DNA of 64,000 nt from Psococerastis gibbosa (Eukaryota > Arthropoda > Insecta > Psocodea > Psocidae), in the NCBI GenBank assembly GCA_963971405.1, contig OZ020485.1, positions 32,569,921 through 32,633,920 on the forward strand, in the 5' to 3' direction. The notes beneath the pieces were generated by a model. The model saw only the letters and a program-made list of their open reading frames with translations, was not told the DNA's origin and did not search any database. The stretch's first letter is position 1; every line of letters begins with the position of its first letter. Below are positions 10,750-22,900 of the stretch, one piece after another. The position numbers and the translations under genes were made by a program.

Positions 10750-13700
10750 AAATAGCGACGACTTCTAGACACTACATTTCCTTTAGAAACAATACATTAT
10801 AACTTGTTTTTTGCAAGTTATATTAATGACCATAATTATAGAAACAAGTAAACTCGAATCTGCTGCGTTCTCCAGAGTAAACTAAAGAAGGCTGATGGAA
10901 AGAAAGAAAGGAATGAGTAGATTTCATGCAGGAGGTAATTTACATTCAACTCAAGAAGGTTTGGGACGGAAAACCTAGTTGTCTTGAATATTGATTCGTC
11001 CTTCATTTTTACCCCCACTTTTGGAAAATTTATGATATTTCAGGAAAAATTTTAGTAATATTTTTTTGTTTCTAGTTCCAAGTTACTGGAGCGAAAAACT
11101 TTTAGAGAAAATATCCTACACATGGTATAGAAATAGATAAGTTGTTCGCGGGAGTGTACGATTTTTTTCAAATTTATTTTCGTCCTTTTCTCATATATTG
11201 GATATTGCATTTTCAAATCCGGAAATCCAACATTATATTTTGTGTAGAATATTTATTGTATGAGATGCTCAGAGACAATGAACTATAAATTTATTATTTT
11301 TCGATCTTCCATGAGGGATATAACGAAGGAGGTATCATAGCAGCTGATTGTGGCATTACTTAAATTAAGCGTTTCGGAGCGGACAGAATGATCAGAATCA
11401 GAAATATATACCATATATATGTATGTATACAATATATAAATACATATTTTTTTTTCTAATGAGATCTTGCTGACGCCTCTGCCATAGGCGTGCGGACCCC
11501 CGGCGGACCACCTATTGGGAACTACTGGGCTAAACCATAAAGTCTAGTTTGTTAAAATGCATGGTTTGAATGTATTTTAACGCAATTTCAAATTAACAAG
11601 TAAGCAAACTTATTTTCGATACCCAGTCATGCTATTTGTAGTACTTAACACAACAATAACGATGCGGCTGTTTATAAACGAGTCTCACCAGCATTGGGTT
11701 ATGAGCAGCAAACTTGTAAAACAAACTTGGGAGCTCGATGAGCCCCTAGGCTCTTTATAATGCTAATAATGATGAACCGCAGCGGAGCAATCACTACGCT
11801 CCACACGGCGTATCTTGGAATTAAGCAAGCTGAGCGGAGAGATTTTACTTTAAACAGAAACCGACAGCTATTTTGATGGCAACCCTTCCTGATATTCTCA
11901 TCCGCATAACCCGACCGATGGAATCGTCTGGTCGGATGAGAGGGAAGCGCGAGGCTTGTTCTGTAATTAAAAATTACCCCCGGAATAAAATTGCCAATTA
12001 ATTTCTCGCGGGATTGAGTCTCTCATTCTATTTCCCGTTAGTTAGTGAGAATAGGGAGCGTCTGCTTCTTTGCCTAACATCTTTTTCACTGCCTTTTTAT
12101 ACAATTTTCGGCTAATAACTCTTTAAATTAGCAGCTATTATTATGGTCTGCCAAGTTTTTATCTGAAACCATGAATTTATTTTGAAATTTAGAGTTGTTG
12201 TTAACGTTAACTGCAATGACTTGCGGTGCATAGAAAAAAACGAATTAATCTTTTATTACTTATTCCTTATGACAACTTAAGTCATATTTCTGAAACGTCA
12301 TTCTGGACAGAACACTTCCAGATCACAGAAATGCCTTTGTGAAGGTCAGTGGGCCCAAAGTCTGTGGCGACTTTTCCCAGGGAAGAATCTAGAATTATAT
12401 CGTTAAGGTGGCGGCAACAGTTAGTTCCGGAGGTTCCTAATACTGTAGATGTGTTGAGCATTCAAAGATATCCAGGATTTCAACACTACATTCCTCTTTG
12501 AAGACTAAGGCGACGCTAAAGTAAAAAGTGTATATAAAAACAACACTTAGGACTACTACAGTATAAAGAGACATGATCTAGTAGGCTACAGTTGATAGTC
12601 GAGGGGGCCTGTTTTTAAAAACTATCCCTTAATTTCATCCAGTGTATAGATATAGCCCGAAATCAAAACCCCCTATTCAAAGTCAATCGACAATAAAAAG
12701 ACATTGTCCACATTTTTCAACTATCTCACATTCAGACATCAATTTCCCCGTACATTGAAACATCTACAAACCCGACACAGAAATATCCATTTTCCAGTGG
12801 TGAAATTGAAATTTAATTAGGAATGGCTACACCCCTAAATGCAAACAAACGACTACAAATCTGCGACCCTTCTGATTTATCTTCCTTCCTCATTCATTGT
12901 TTTTGAGCCCTTCCGCTGCTACGCTAAGTTTGGTTATTGTCCAATTAAATTATTTTCATTTCCGTACAATATTTTCAAATCTTAAATAAAAAATCGACTG
13001 TCACAACAGGAAATTTAAGCGGCATCAGAGTTCTTTTTAGGAGGAAACTTGTTCAAAATGACTACCCGGCAAGAAAAGTTTTTTTTTTTTTTTTTAAATT
13101 TTAATTTGGACCTTTTGCTTCCTCGCTCGAGCACAAATCTGAAGTTTATTAATAAATAATAACACTTCACTTTACTCACTTTTTCCTTTTCCAGTAACCC
13201 GGACCAAGGTGCAATGTATAGAAAAACATTAATACAAATTAAATTATCACGCGGTCTCGACAGCGATCTTTGAGCAGTGGCATAGCAAAATATAATTTTT
13301 GCCTCAGGGCAAATGAAAGATCCCTATGTAAAAGAAATATAATGGATAATTAATCTGTATTTGAAATGAAGTATTTTTCTATTTCTTTTTCATTTTGTCT
13401 ATGTTATTCAATTTTTTTAGTTCAAATGGGAATTTGTTAAATATCTCAGGCAAAACTAATTAAGGCGTTTGCCATATTTGTTATGCGTTACAGGAATAGT
13501 CTGTCACAATGTGTCTTCATTTCTAAGTGTTGATTGAAATTTGATTGAATACCTAAAATAGATGTTCTTGATAACAATACAATATATTAGAAAAGCTTTC
13601 CTATCGGTAGTAGTATAGGCTATATATTTATAAAATAAACAAAAATGTAATGTGTCCGTGAATGCCTCGCATTGCACAAGCTAAACATAGTTGCGGGTTG

Positions 13701-14835
13701 TTGTCGCAGAGGTACCTACCTACCCCTAAAATCTGCTAGGTACTCATCCCCGCACCCTGCATTCAGTCTTAATATTGTATCGGCTCCGATAGGTTCTAAT
13801 TATTTACCTATTGTTAATTTACATTAATTTTATTAGTTGTGGTTGTAGTGTTCTCGTGTTTGTGTTATTATTCGTTATATTAAACAGTGTTTATTGTGCT
13901 CGCCCCTGCTGTGATTCCTGCGGATACTTTGCAAGCCACGGACTCCAGCAGTAGATAAGTAGCGTAGCCTATTCACTTAAAACACATACACCCAGACACC
14001 TTACAGCACCACACTATACATTACATATTATAATAGGTCTACCTACTGTACTACACCTTCGCCGAGTAAGCAGAGTACGGTAGGCTTATTCTTTTATCTC
14101 TTATTCTCTTACCAAATCATATTATTTTATACAGTCCACTCTTTTCATAGGTACCTAAATCTTCAGGAGCGTAATTTGGAGTTCTTAGTTATTAGCTTAT
14201 TAGATACGCCCCTGTTGTGAGTTAGGTACTTATTTTATTTTACTGAGTTATCGCAGAAAACCACATAATGGTACGACAATATTTGAACATTAACGCTCCA
14301 GAGTATATTTAATAAATGTTAACTGCATAGTCACATACTGTGCTAGATTTTGGGGCAGGTGCTATGTACGTCAAATGTCAAAAACATTATAAAATATTGG
14401 CTTGGCGGAGTGTTGTTTTGATCGTCCAACTTCTCGCCTGCCAATCGTTAATCGTTAATATTCTACAGACTGGGCAATTTAATAAGAACGAGATTTAAGC
14501 TGCGGGGTAGTGGAATAATGAGAAACAAAAGTTAGTAAATTAGAGAAAGAAAGGGGGTGGATGCAGCTTCTCTCCCCCAAAGGGTAAACTTTATCTAACG
14601 GAAAAAATTTCCATAATTATTGTCTGTGGGTTAACCAAAACTTATATAGAACAATACACAGAATGTCACAGCACTGACATTTATTTTTTTATTAGTTGCT
14701 AAAACAAACCCTATAGCCTATCATAAAGTCCAATAAACAGTGAAGTAGGTTAACCGGAATAGCCATGTAGCAAAGAAGCATTTAGCAGAACGGTTATACA
14801 ATAGTATTGTACTTTATATAATATAGTTAATAGTA
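10750..14835. other. 4-kb stretch without recognised gene or repeat
   Basis: Mostly AT-rich. About 11,770-12,070 is less AT-rich and looks single-copy (TCTCGCGGGATTGAG, TGGAATCGTCTGGTCGG). It has no long open frame, so it could be a conserved non-coding region. A poly-T run lies at about 13080. The 13,690-13,960 segment (ending near GCAAGCCACGGACTCCAGCA) is also unexplained. Confidence 0.4.
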
Positions 14836-15182
14836 TTCGAAGGCGGAGAGTGTCGTATAGGAAACAACGTTGAAATAGACGCAATACTCAGCGGAGAAGA
14901 CAAAGTCTGGTTCATAAAAGCGCAACGCATAAGATGGCTGGGACATGTCGTAAGAATGTCAGATGACCATATGCCGAAAAAGATGAACAAAGCAAGCATG
15001 ATAGGAAGACGACTGGCGGGACGTCTTCGAAAACGCTGGAAAGATGAGTTTGAAACTAACCTTCGCGAGTTGGGAGTCCGTACATGGTGGAGCGTTGTTC
15101 AAAACTGAGATGACAGGAGAAGTGTTGTCGAGCAGGCCAGCAAAGCTCATCCAGGGCTGTAGAGCCAGAAGAAGAAGAAGAT
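14836..15182 (+). mobile_element. LINE 3' end (reverse-transcriptase C-terminus), (GAA)n tail
   Basis: One frame reads through a LINE C-terminal domain: AILSGEDKVWFIKAQRIRW, then LGHVVRMSD, GRRLAGRLRKRWKDEFETN, LRELGVRTWWSVVQ. A TGA then precedes DDRRSVVEQ and a final stop before a GAAGAAGAAG tail. Same family as 8478-8756. The TGA probably arose from an Arg CGA codon, so the copy is dead. Confidence 0.85.
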
Positions 15183-16317
15183 AATATAATAGCTACAGCA
15201 TTTTATGCTACGGTATTTTATTTTATGACATATTGGAATAACAAGAGGCAAAAACGTGTCGAATCATATAAGAGTATCAAGAGGCGATAGGCCTACGTGC
15301 ATTTCACGAAAGGCAAAAAACATTGTTCCATGTTTCTACAATAAGTATGTAGTAAGTATCTTATAGTACTCGTATAGTGTATATAGTTTAGTATGTATAC
15401 ATAGTATATCGTATAGTATACCTTTAACATTGTAAACGGTAAGCAGAAACGTAGGTATGCAACAATTATTAAAGCGGTCCCATAAAAAAACGTATCAACC
15501 TGACTCATGGAGAAATAGCGTTAAAATTGGTTTAAATTTTATTATTTATGTGGAATCCTCGACGTAGAAATAGGTAAACTAAAAATAACGTGTTTTTTGA
15601 ATGCACATCACAGTATACGGTTTAAAACGAACTTTTAATCCTTAATCGTAATACGGCAGATCAGTAAATTGCAACGAGGGCCGAGGGCGTCTAGATTAAT
15701 AATCAAATTTCATAATAATAGAACTTAAATTGGCCTTCCTGGAAACATATTGTTTTAAGAGGATAATTTTCTAGTTGGGGAGAAGAAAGTCAAAACTGGG
15801 GGGCGACGGTTCCGTAATGGAAGGAAACCGGGCGCACACTGTTGGCGGTCGTTCTCGTAAATAACACTGCTGGATTTCAGCTATAAATCTCCAGGCGGCA
15901 CTATCGCCGTCACTCCAGACGCTAATTCACCTTTGTTCCTACGTTCTGAAAGGCTATTCCTATCTTTTTCTCCTCTGGAGCACCGAATAATTCCAGCCAA
16001 CGACCATGCTGACAGCTCCCGGCTTGCAAGATATATAAGAGCTTTTGAAAAAGGGTTTAGATATTAAATTTCCACGTTGTATTGTTTTCTTTCCATTTCC
16101 ACAGGTAGGCTACCTACACAATCTATTTTTATGCAGTGAGCCTGCAGGCTTTATTCTTTCCATCGTAAATTACAATCTTTCCATCAACCCGTCTAGGTTC
16201 AGTATGTAAACCTTTTCCATTTATTGTTAGCCTTTTCAATCTGCATGCGAATATGGCACAGTGGGGTATTTCTGACTTGCATACTTTAGATCCAATAGCG
16301 GGTATACTGTAAATAAT
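15183..16317. other. unannotated DNA
   Basis: Nothing recognised. About 15,840-16,020 is somewhat GC-richer (GGCGGCACTATCGCCGTCAC) without an open frame. Confidence 0.4.
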
Positions 16318-16525
16318 TAATAATTACTTTTGTTTCATTAAGCTAACCTAGCAAAGCCCTAGACTACGCTCAACTGAGAAGTTCAGAGACCACCTTTTTT
16401 ACATGGCCTCCGAAGTGTAACCAGAACATGTAGCTAATGCGGGATTCGAGCCAGCAACCTTTAGGGTGAAAGTCAGAGACCGTACCAATAAACTATACCT
16501 TATGTCCCGACGATATACTCATAAC
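16318..16525 (-). repeat. tRNA-derived SINE, minus strand
   Basis: Minus-strand head reads like a tRNA-Glu: an A-box-like TATAGTTTATTGGTACGG, an anticodon-loop segment CTGACTTTCACCC and a B box GGCTCGAATCC. It is followed by the shared body (CATGTAAA..., GTTGAGCGTAG, CTAGGTTAGCTTA). This is the copy in which the tRNA head is easiest to see. Confidence 0.65.
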
Positions 16526-16658
16526 CATAATAATCATAAATCTACATTTTATGTTGGATTTACAATTTCGTAAACTGGTGGTTCAGAGACTATATTCCCG
16601 TGATATTAAATTACAAACATCACATATCACAACCAACTTAACAATAAAATAATTACAC

Positions 16659-16833
16659 CAGCAGCCTGATCGAGGCGATTATAATACCGGGGTTAAATAA
16701 ATACCCTAGGATTATAACTGTAAACAAACAAATTTTGAATAGCACTTTCAATTATAAAATTATCTTGTTTACATTTTTAATACCAGGGGATTAAATAAAT
16801 ACCGGTATTATAATCGCCTCAATCAGGCTGCTG
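16659..16833. mobile_element. palindromic MITE, ATGTAAACA family, 175 bp
   Basis: Terminal inverted repeat CAGCAGCCTGATCGAGGCGA, mirrored at the right as TCAGGCTGCTG. The left arm carries TGTAAACAAAC and the right arm CTTGTTTACAT, in inverted orientation. Best preserved of the family. Confidence 0.8.
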
Positions 16834-17064
16834 AAAGACATATCAGGAAATGTAGAGTAGCTGTTAAGGCCAACTTCCAGCAGGAATTGGCCTAACATAC
16901 AAAGTCATACAATATGAACCAGATTAGTAAATGCGGTGGGCTTAATCCGCCACTGCCTTCTCCACTGACGTAGTGGTTGGGATTACACTGGAGTGGGGGA
17001 CCAATCGGCTCACAGTACTGTAATTGGGGCGTCTGCCCATGTAATTGTAAAATATATGAGACGA

Positions 17065-17358
17065 GTTTTTGAATCCAACCTGTGTGGTTCCTTCTCTCCA
17101 TCACCAAGAGCACAACCCTTCCCCGTACGCCGAGTACGAGCGGAAACAGTAGCAGTACGGACTCCTACTTTTACCCGAAAGGTTGTTTGTTTGAGCCCCA
17201 CACTTGCTACATTTTCTGTGTTTCTGGCCTTTTTCGGAGGACATATAAAGCAGGTGGTCCCGGGTCTTCCTAGTTGAGTGAAAGATAGGCCTCAATAGCC
17301 CTAACTCAGCTAGGTTGGCTTAGACATAGAACAAAAAGTCATTATTTACTTATTGCTT
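17065..17358 (+). repeat. tRNA-derived SINE copy
   Basis: Shows TTTACCCGAAAGGTTG, a B-box-like TTTGAGCCCCACAC, AAAGCAGGTGGTCCCGGG, TAGTTGAGTG and CTAGGTTGGCTTAGAC, then AGAACAAAAAGTCATTATTT. The 5' part is diverged. Its 3' end runs straight into the inner element at 17354. Confidence 0.6.
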
Positions 17359-18201
17359 TCCAATTTATACGAAGTATAAGGAAAGCTTTGTGACGGTCGA
17401 AATTTTCGATTCCGAGATTTCAACGGATTTACACGTTTGAAGGTCCCAGGAACCCAAAGAAGTGGTTTTTACGAAATGTCTGTCTGTCTGTCTGTTCGTC
17501 GATTTCCGGGCAAACAATTCGGTCAATTTTGATGAAATTCGGCATGTAGGTTCACAAAAATCATACCTCGGGACCATTTTTTTTATTTTGGGCTAACTCA
17601 ATTTGGAGGATTTTTATTTTCAAAAAACTTCAAAAAAACGTCAAAAAAAATTATTTCCCCAAAACGGCTCCAACGATTTCTTTTAAATTCACATATATTG
17701 TAGTTGTTGTTAATGTTGATAAAATGCGGGGGGTCGCTTGCCCCTTGATAGTTTGCTTCTGGGGGTAAAAAAATAAAAATGACTACATTTTAATGAAAAA
17801 TGACTAAAAGATAATTTTTCTGCGACACCTTTCTATCGATGATTTCTACCTTCAGGTATGTTTTAGGTGATAAATTGAGTAACGAAACCGGACAGGTTGC
17901 TTTCCCAAAAAAGTATTTGGTGTTGTACAAAAAAATGTTTTTTGTTTTTTAAATGATAGAAAATTCACGCTCAAATGCATTGCGTGCCCTGCCAGTATTG
18001 CTGTGTGGTAATGTGTTGGTCTGACCTATCTAGAATTTACCTCACCACCAGTGACGAGTGACGTCAGGTGGACAACCCCCCCCCCCCCGAGATATCGTAA
18101 ATTTAACCATAGGAAAATTATTTACCATGAAATTACTCATTTTCTCTATCTACTAATTTTGATAAATTGGAAAGCATGTTCGAGTAAACTCGGACCGGTT
18201 C
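17354..18201 (+). mobile_element. (GTCT)n-containing Helentron-like element, second full copy
   Basis: Starts GCTTTCCAATTTATACG and ends ACTCGGACCGGTTC, colinear with 9434-10304 through the microsatellite, the G-run and the C-run. It is flanked by T-rich bases (TTATT on the left, TTTAG on the right), the same target preference as the other copies. Confidence 0.7.
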
Positions 18202-18894
18202 TTTAGAAATTATTGTGGCACATACAGTTTTTTAATGGATAAAACAATGAAATATATCGTACACAGACTTAGAGACACACCCAGAGTGAATAAATAACAA
18301 AGATCCTATAGGGGTTGATGAGCAACTGGGTTCCCATGTTCCAACCTTTTGTCCGGATTGTGCATTAATGTGTTGAACAACCCGGAATGAATACGAAAAC
18401 CATTATAAATGTAACGTATTGTAGGTTTGAATTCGAATAGTTGCATGGCTAGTTCAATTACGGAGAAATTTAGCACAGGGTAAATATTTTCCAAAGATAA
18501 TCACAGGGACTAGCTGAGTGCAAATCCAATTTAGTGTAGCGCTTTTTCAGGCATCCAGCCGCTGGAAATGGCTTTACTTTAATAATCAACAAATGAACGT
18601 TTTTACACTTTACGCTCTGTTAATTCAGCTGCTACCAGCCGGTGAAATTCTAACAAACAAAAATTTAACAACTATGCGATATCTCTCGTACCCTTTCAAA
18701 AAATTGTCATTTGGGGCAATTCTCACTTATAATGCTTATACAATAGTCAACATGGTAGAAAGTGCTTGATGGGTACCGTGGGATGGTGATACTTTGATAA
18801 AACTTCTATATAGTCGACAAAAGTACTCGTAATTATGTATATTTCTAGACAGACAGTTTTATCACTGCAATTCGCTACATAGAGACATTATTTG
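18202..18894. other. unannotated DNA
   Basis: No gene or family recognised. Positions 18887-18894 are the left target duplication of the next element. Confidence 0.4.
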
Positions 18895-19071
18895 CAGGGC
18901 CGTGCCCAGGGGGGTGGTCCATGGGGTCCGGACCCCCCCCCCCCCCGAAATACATTTTTGTATGTAAACCTGTATGGTTTGAAGAATTTATCTATCAATT
19001 CAGTAATAAATTACGTTACAAAAATTGTTGGACCCCCCCCCCCCCGATATCAAAACCTGGGCACGGCCTTG
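18895..19071. mobile_element. hAT-like MITE, 177 bp
   Basis: Inverted ends CAGGGCCGTGCCCAGG and CCTGGGCACGGCCTTG. A perfect 8-bp duplication ATTATTTG lies on both sides (18887-18894 and 19072-19079). Two C-homopolymers are inside. Non-coding. Confidence 0.85.
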
Positions 19072-19083
19072 ATTATTTGTACC

Positions 19084-19102
19084 TATATATATATATATAT
19101 AT
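19084..19102. repeat. (TA)n microsatellite
   Basis: Simple TATATA run directly after the MITE and its target duplication. Confidence 0.8.
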
Positions 19103-19750
19103 GGAAGCTACTTGCAACGATTAAAATGTCGGGATATATAAATAGGAGAGCTTTCGTCGAATAAAAAGGCTTTATCAAAATATTCCCATTCCCGGGTAAA
19201 ATGATTGACGCGACTTAAACCAGCCTCCTTGAACGCTTTACAATTTTAAACAAAACTGTAGGTTATGTGTTGAAATACAATTTTCCCGATCGCTTTTTAA
19301 TTACTAGTAGTTATTGGTTGGCGCTGTATTGAAATTTTTAGCATTTGGTCGCGAAAGACAGGAAGAAATGGTTAATTTCGGAATTTTCGAAGTCTTACTG
19401 TCAGCTACAATGTACAAACTGGTAAGAACTGGACTATACTCATATAATAATGTCACCCTTAAATCGAAAGAGCGTGTCATCAAAAACAAAATTTCGACAT
19501 TTTATTGCTTTTAAAGATGCTTTTATTCATAACAAGTCAGTCAGATACGCCCTTCTAATCGAAAATTCCCGCCTTTTTTTTAATTGATTATTTTTCGGCA
19601 TATACGAAGTTAGAGCTTACGGCAAGGTCACTAAATCTGATCATAACTCATTTTCCCCAAAAATGTTTGTTACGCCCTTCTGACTTTAGGATGACGATAA
19701 AATTGACATATTGTTGAAGACCAGTATCATCAGAACTTTTTGCCAGAAGG
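19103..19750. other. upstream flank of the cubilin gene
   Basis: No repeat recognised. This is the likely proximal upstream region of the receptor gene. The open frame at 19314-19514 is overlapped by one on the other strand and lacks support. Confidence 0.4.
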
Positions 19751-19751
19751 G

Positions 19752-19859
19752 GATAAGAATGTTACATGTGTTAGATAAGAAAATGAGTGTCAAGTAGAGG
19801 CAGACACTGCCACCCCATAACTCAGATAAAAATGTTCAACCGCTAATTTAGTCAGTCAG
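19752..19859 (+). promoter_or_regulatory. putative core promoter of the cubilin gene with GATA motifs
   Basis: Three GATA-type motifs lie close together: GATAAG at 19752, AGATAAG at 19773 and AGATAA at 19824. The last overlaps a TATA-like ATAAAAA about 28 bases before an arthropod-type initiator TCAGTC (19852-19857). If used, the leader is only about 10 nt long. GATA factors drive many insect gut, tubule and nephrocyte genes. All of this is motif reading; a longer leader or an upstream non-coding exon is possible. Confidence 0.35.
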
Positions 19860-19863
19860 CGCG

Positions 19864-19928
19864 ATGATTCTGCCATGGATAATCCTTTTACTTATGACAT
19901 TATCTGAATGTACAGTTTTTACCGATCA
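19864..19928 (+). CDS. Cubn: cubilin exon 1: start codon and signal peptide
   Basis: Starts MILPWIILLLMTLSEC, a typical signal peptide with a hydrophobic core; cleavage is likely near Ser/Cys at residues 14-18. The donor GTAAGT follows a phase-2 end (CA) that joins with A of exon 2 to make Gln. Purine at -3. Unlike human cubilin, no furin-type R-x-K-R site is seen after the signal peptide. Confidence 0.8.
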
Positions 19929-22900
19929 GTAAGTTCTAGAAACCTATTTATTATACACACGATTAAACTATATTACAAATAGTATGCATAGCAGCTTACC
20001 GGCTATTGTGTACAGCTGATGTGATTTGTCATTTGGTTTTGGGATTTTTAACAACCATTTTCCGTAGTAATGAGTGATTTCCCTTCAGGATATGGCATGG
20101 ATGGACGGGTATAGAATGTCAAATATCCAAGTCATGTGACCATATTTTGGTGTGAAATTGTACACTATTAGATTTTAGGTTAACATTTTGACTACGCAAT
20201 GAAAATTGGGGGAGGGGACACGCGACAAAGCAATCCAATTCGTTGCGTGTTGTTTAATTCAGTCACATGTAAAAGATTAAGTTGTCCCACACTTGCTCTG
20301 CTTTATTGTTTGCTTCGGAAGGCATGTTATGCAGGCGGTCCCGGGCCTTACTAGTTGAGTGAAAGAAAGGGCTAACTCCGCTGGGTTGGTTTAGAAAAAA
20401 CAACAGTAGAACAAAAATCATTATCGATTTACATATTATGTTTCAGGACATATTTCACACATTGCCCGCAAGTTTTACAGAAAGATTATAAAACTGGCTC
20501 CTTCAATTTTTTTGGTGTACCTAACAGCGAGTGTCATGATTTGATTCTATGGCTCGTTGGTCCATAGCAAAGCATTAGGTTGATCAAAAATCACACTGGT
20601 CAAAAATTTGGCGATTGTTAGATTGTTAGACGTTGACCTATTATGCCTTTTAACATCATTTGAATTTTAGACCGAGACTAGAGTCTACAGATGGAAAAGT
20701 AAACTTGATCGGAGCGAAGAACTCGAATATAGTCTTACAAACGACTGGCAGAGGGAGGATTACCCTTAATGGAAATGATATTAGAGGAGTGATAGAGGAC
20801 GCAAATGCTGCTGCCCGGAGGCTACAGTCAAAAGATTCTGCGCTGTCACTTTTGCAGAAAGACGTCGAGGCTATGATCTCCGAAGAAAACAAAATAAAGG
20901 AGAGACTTGCTGCGTGTGAAGCAAACTACAAAAGGACTGACGTAAAGGTCAGCTCACATGTCATTAGCGTACTCTACATAGGCTATATACACCCGAAAGG
21001 TTGTTGGTTCGAGTCCCACACTTGCAATATTTTCTGGCCATGCTTCGGAGGGCATGTAAAGCAGGCGGTCTCGGGCTTTCCCAGTTGAGTGTAAGAGAGA
21101 GCTTATAGCCCTAACTCCGCTAAGTTGGCTTAGTAATATAACAAAAAAGTCTATATTTATTTATACAATGAATAGTTAGGCGGAACTCCAACAGCAGAAT
21201 TAAAATTTAAAAGAACAATTTTCAAAGAACATACAAACATGACAAGTCATCCTTGCAATGTTAATGATTTAAAAATCATACCCCCGGGAAAACTGCTGGG
21301 CTATGAAAAGCTATGAATTCAGGGAGAAACGTTTTAAACGACGTAACTTTTATGAGAAGATCACCGCTATAGTGGAGCTTGCCGCCTACTTTCCAGTATC
21401 ACCAACATAAATATCTCGCACCATTGTTTTTACTTATTAATTTATGTAGCGTTGTTGGTATTATTTCTGTTGTATGACGATGGCATGGTGCAGAAACCGG
21501 TCGCTTTTATAAATATTTTGAGTAACAATTTACTGCGTTATTTTATTTTATTTTTCACTATGACGAAGTGAATTTGGAAAATATTACTAAAATAAGAGAA
21601 TAAGAAATAAAAAAGGGTGGCCATGGCATCGCGTAGTCAATTTTCTCTTATTCGAGTTTTACGTTGAATCATGGCTACTAAGCTATATGAAAGTTACAAA
21701 AAGCCTACAGTCACAGGGATTTTTTTATATGTATTTATTTCGCACTTCCCCCTGATTTCTCAACTACAAAAACTCTTACAGCTTAACAGCTAAAACAATC
21801 TCCAAATTTCTTAGTCTACAAATGAAACTTTTTATAGTTTAGTTTCGAAATAACGGGGCTTAAGTTTTTTGTATGCAAGTAAATATTCTAATGTTATTGC
21901 ACTGCCATTATAGATTGAGCCACAGCCAGATATGCCGGTATCTGCCAGGGATAAGTCACAGATAAATAATTTGAGTGAAAGAGTGTGGGCTATCGAACGC
22001 AATCTCAACCTATATCAATGTATACGGCTGAGACCGTGTCGTAATGGAGGGCGCTGTATTGAGCGGTACTTCGGCTACCTGTGCTTGTGTCCCGAGGGTT
22101 GGGAGGGAATACGGTGCCACCGTGATGTCAACGAGTGCTCTCGATTTAGAAATACTGATCTCGGCTGTCAAAATGGAGCTAAGTGTGTGAATCTCCGAGG
22201 ATCCTACAAGTAAGATATGATAATTATTTCTTTCTTTCAATACAATAGATTTATACATTGTTACATTTTTTTATCTTAAGACATTAACATTGTAATGAAT
22301 AGAAGTAAGAAATAGAGAAGATACTCGTAGAGGTGCACAAAGCTATAAGACAGATTATTATTATTATTATTATTGGAATAGGCTGACGTAGGCTAAAGCC
22401 TTTTGAACAGTCACTTTACACTTCACAAGTCTCTGAGTTTAACATTTTCACAATAGGCAAGTACCAGGGACGGATCCAGCCCATTTTTGTTTTGGAGGGG
22501 GGAGGTGTAGTTTTGGGTCAAAATAGGAAAAACATATGTAGGATCGATTAAATCAGAGCGTAATAAATTAATTTACAATAGATTTACCAAATTTGGGGCA
22601 GCTACCCTCCTGACCCCCCCCCCCCTGTATCTATCCTTGGCAAGTATTTGTATTGATTCCTTTCAGTTGCAAGTGTCCTCCTGGATTTTACGGCAAACAC
22701 TGTACAAAAACAGCAAATGCATGTGATTCTGGCTCATCGTCAGATTTTTGCGACCACGGCATTTGTGTTCAAGCTCACAATAAAACAAGTTATAAGTGCA
22801 TTTGTGACCAGGTGAGAAATTAGTCTAATAACACTCGATTGTAAAATTATAGTTTTGTATTGTATCAGACAGTAGCTGGAAGCACAAGGCAGTACAATAA

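Noticed and set aside
16892-17300. Several overlapping open frames on both strands
   Set aside because: They overlap each other over a SINE copy and have no protein character.
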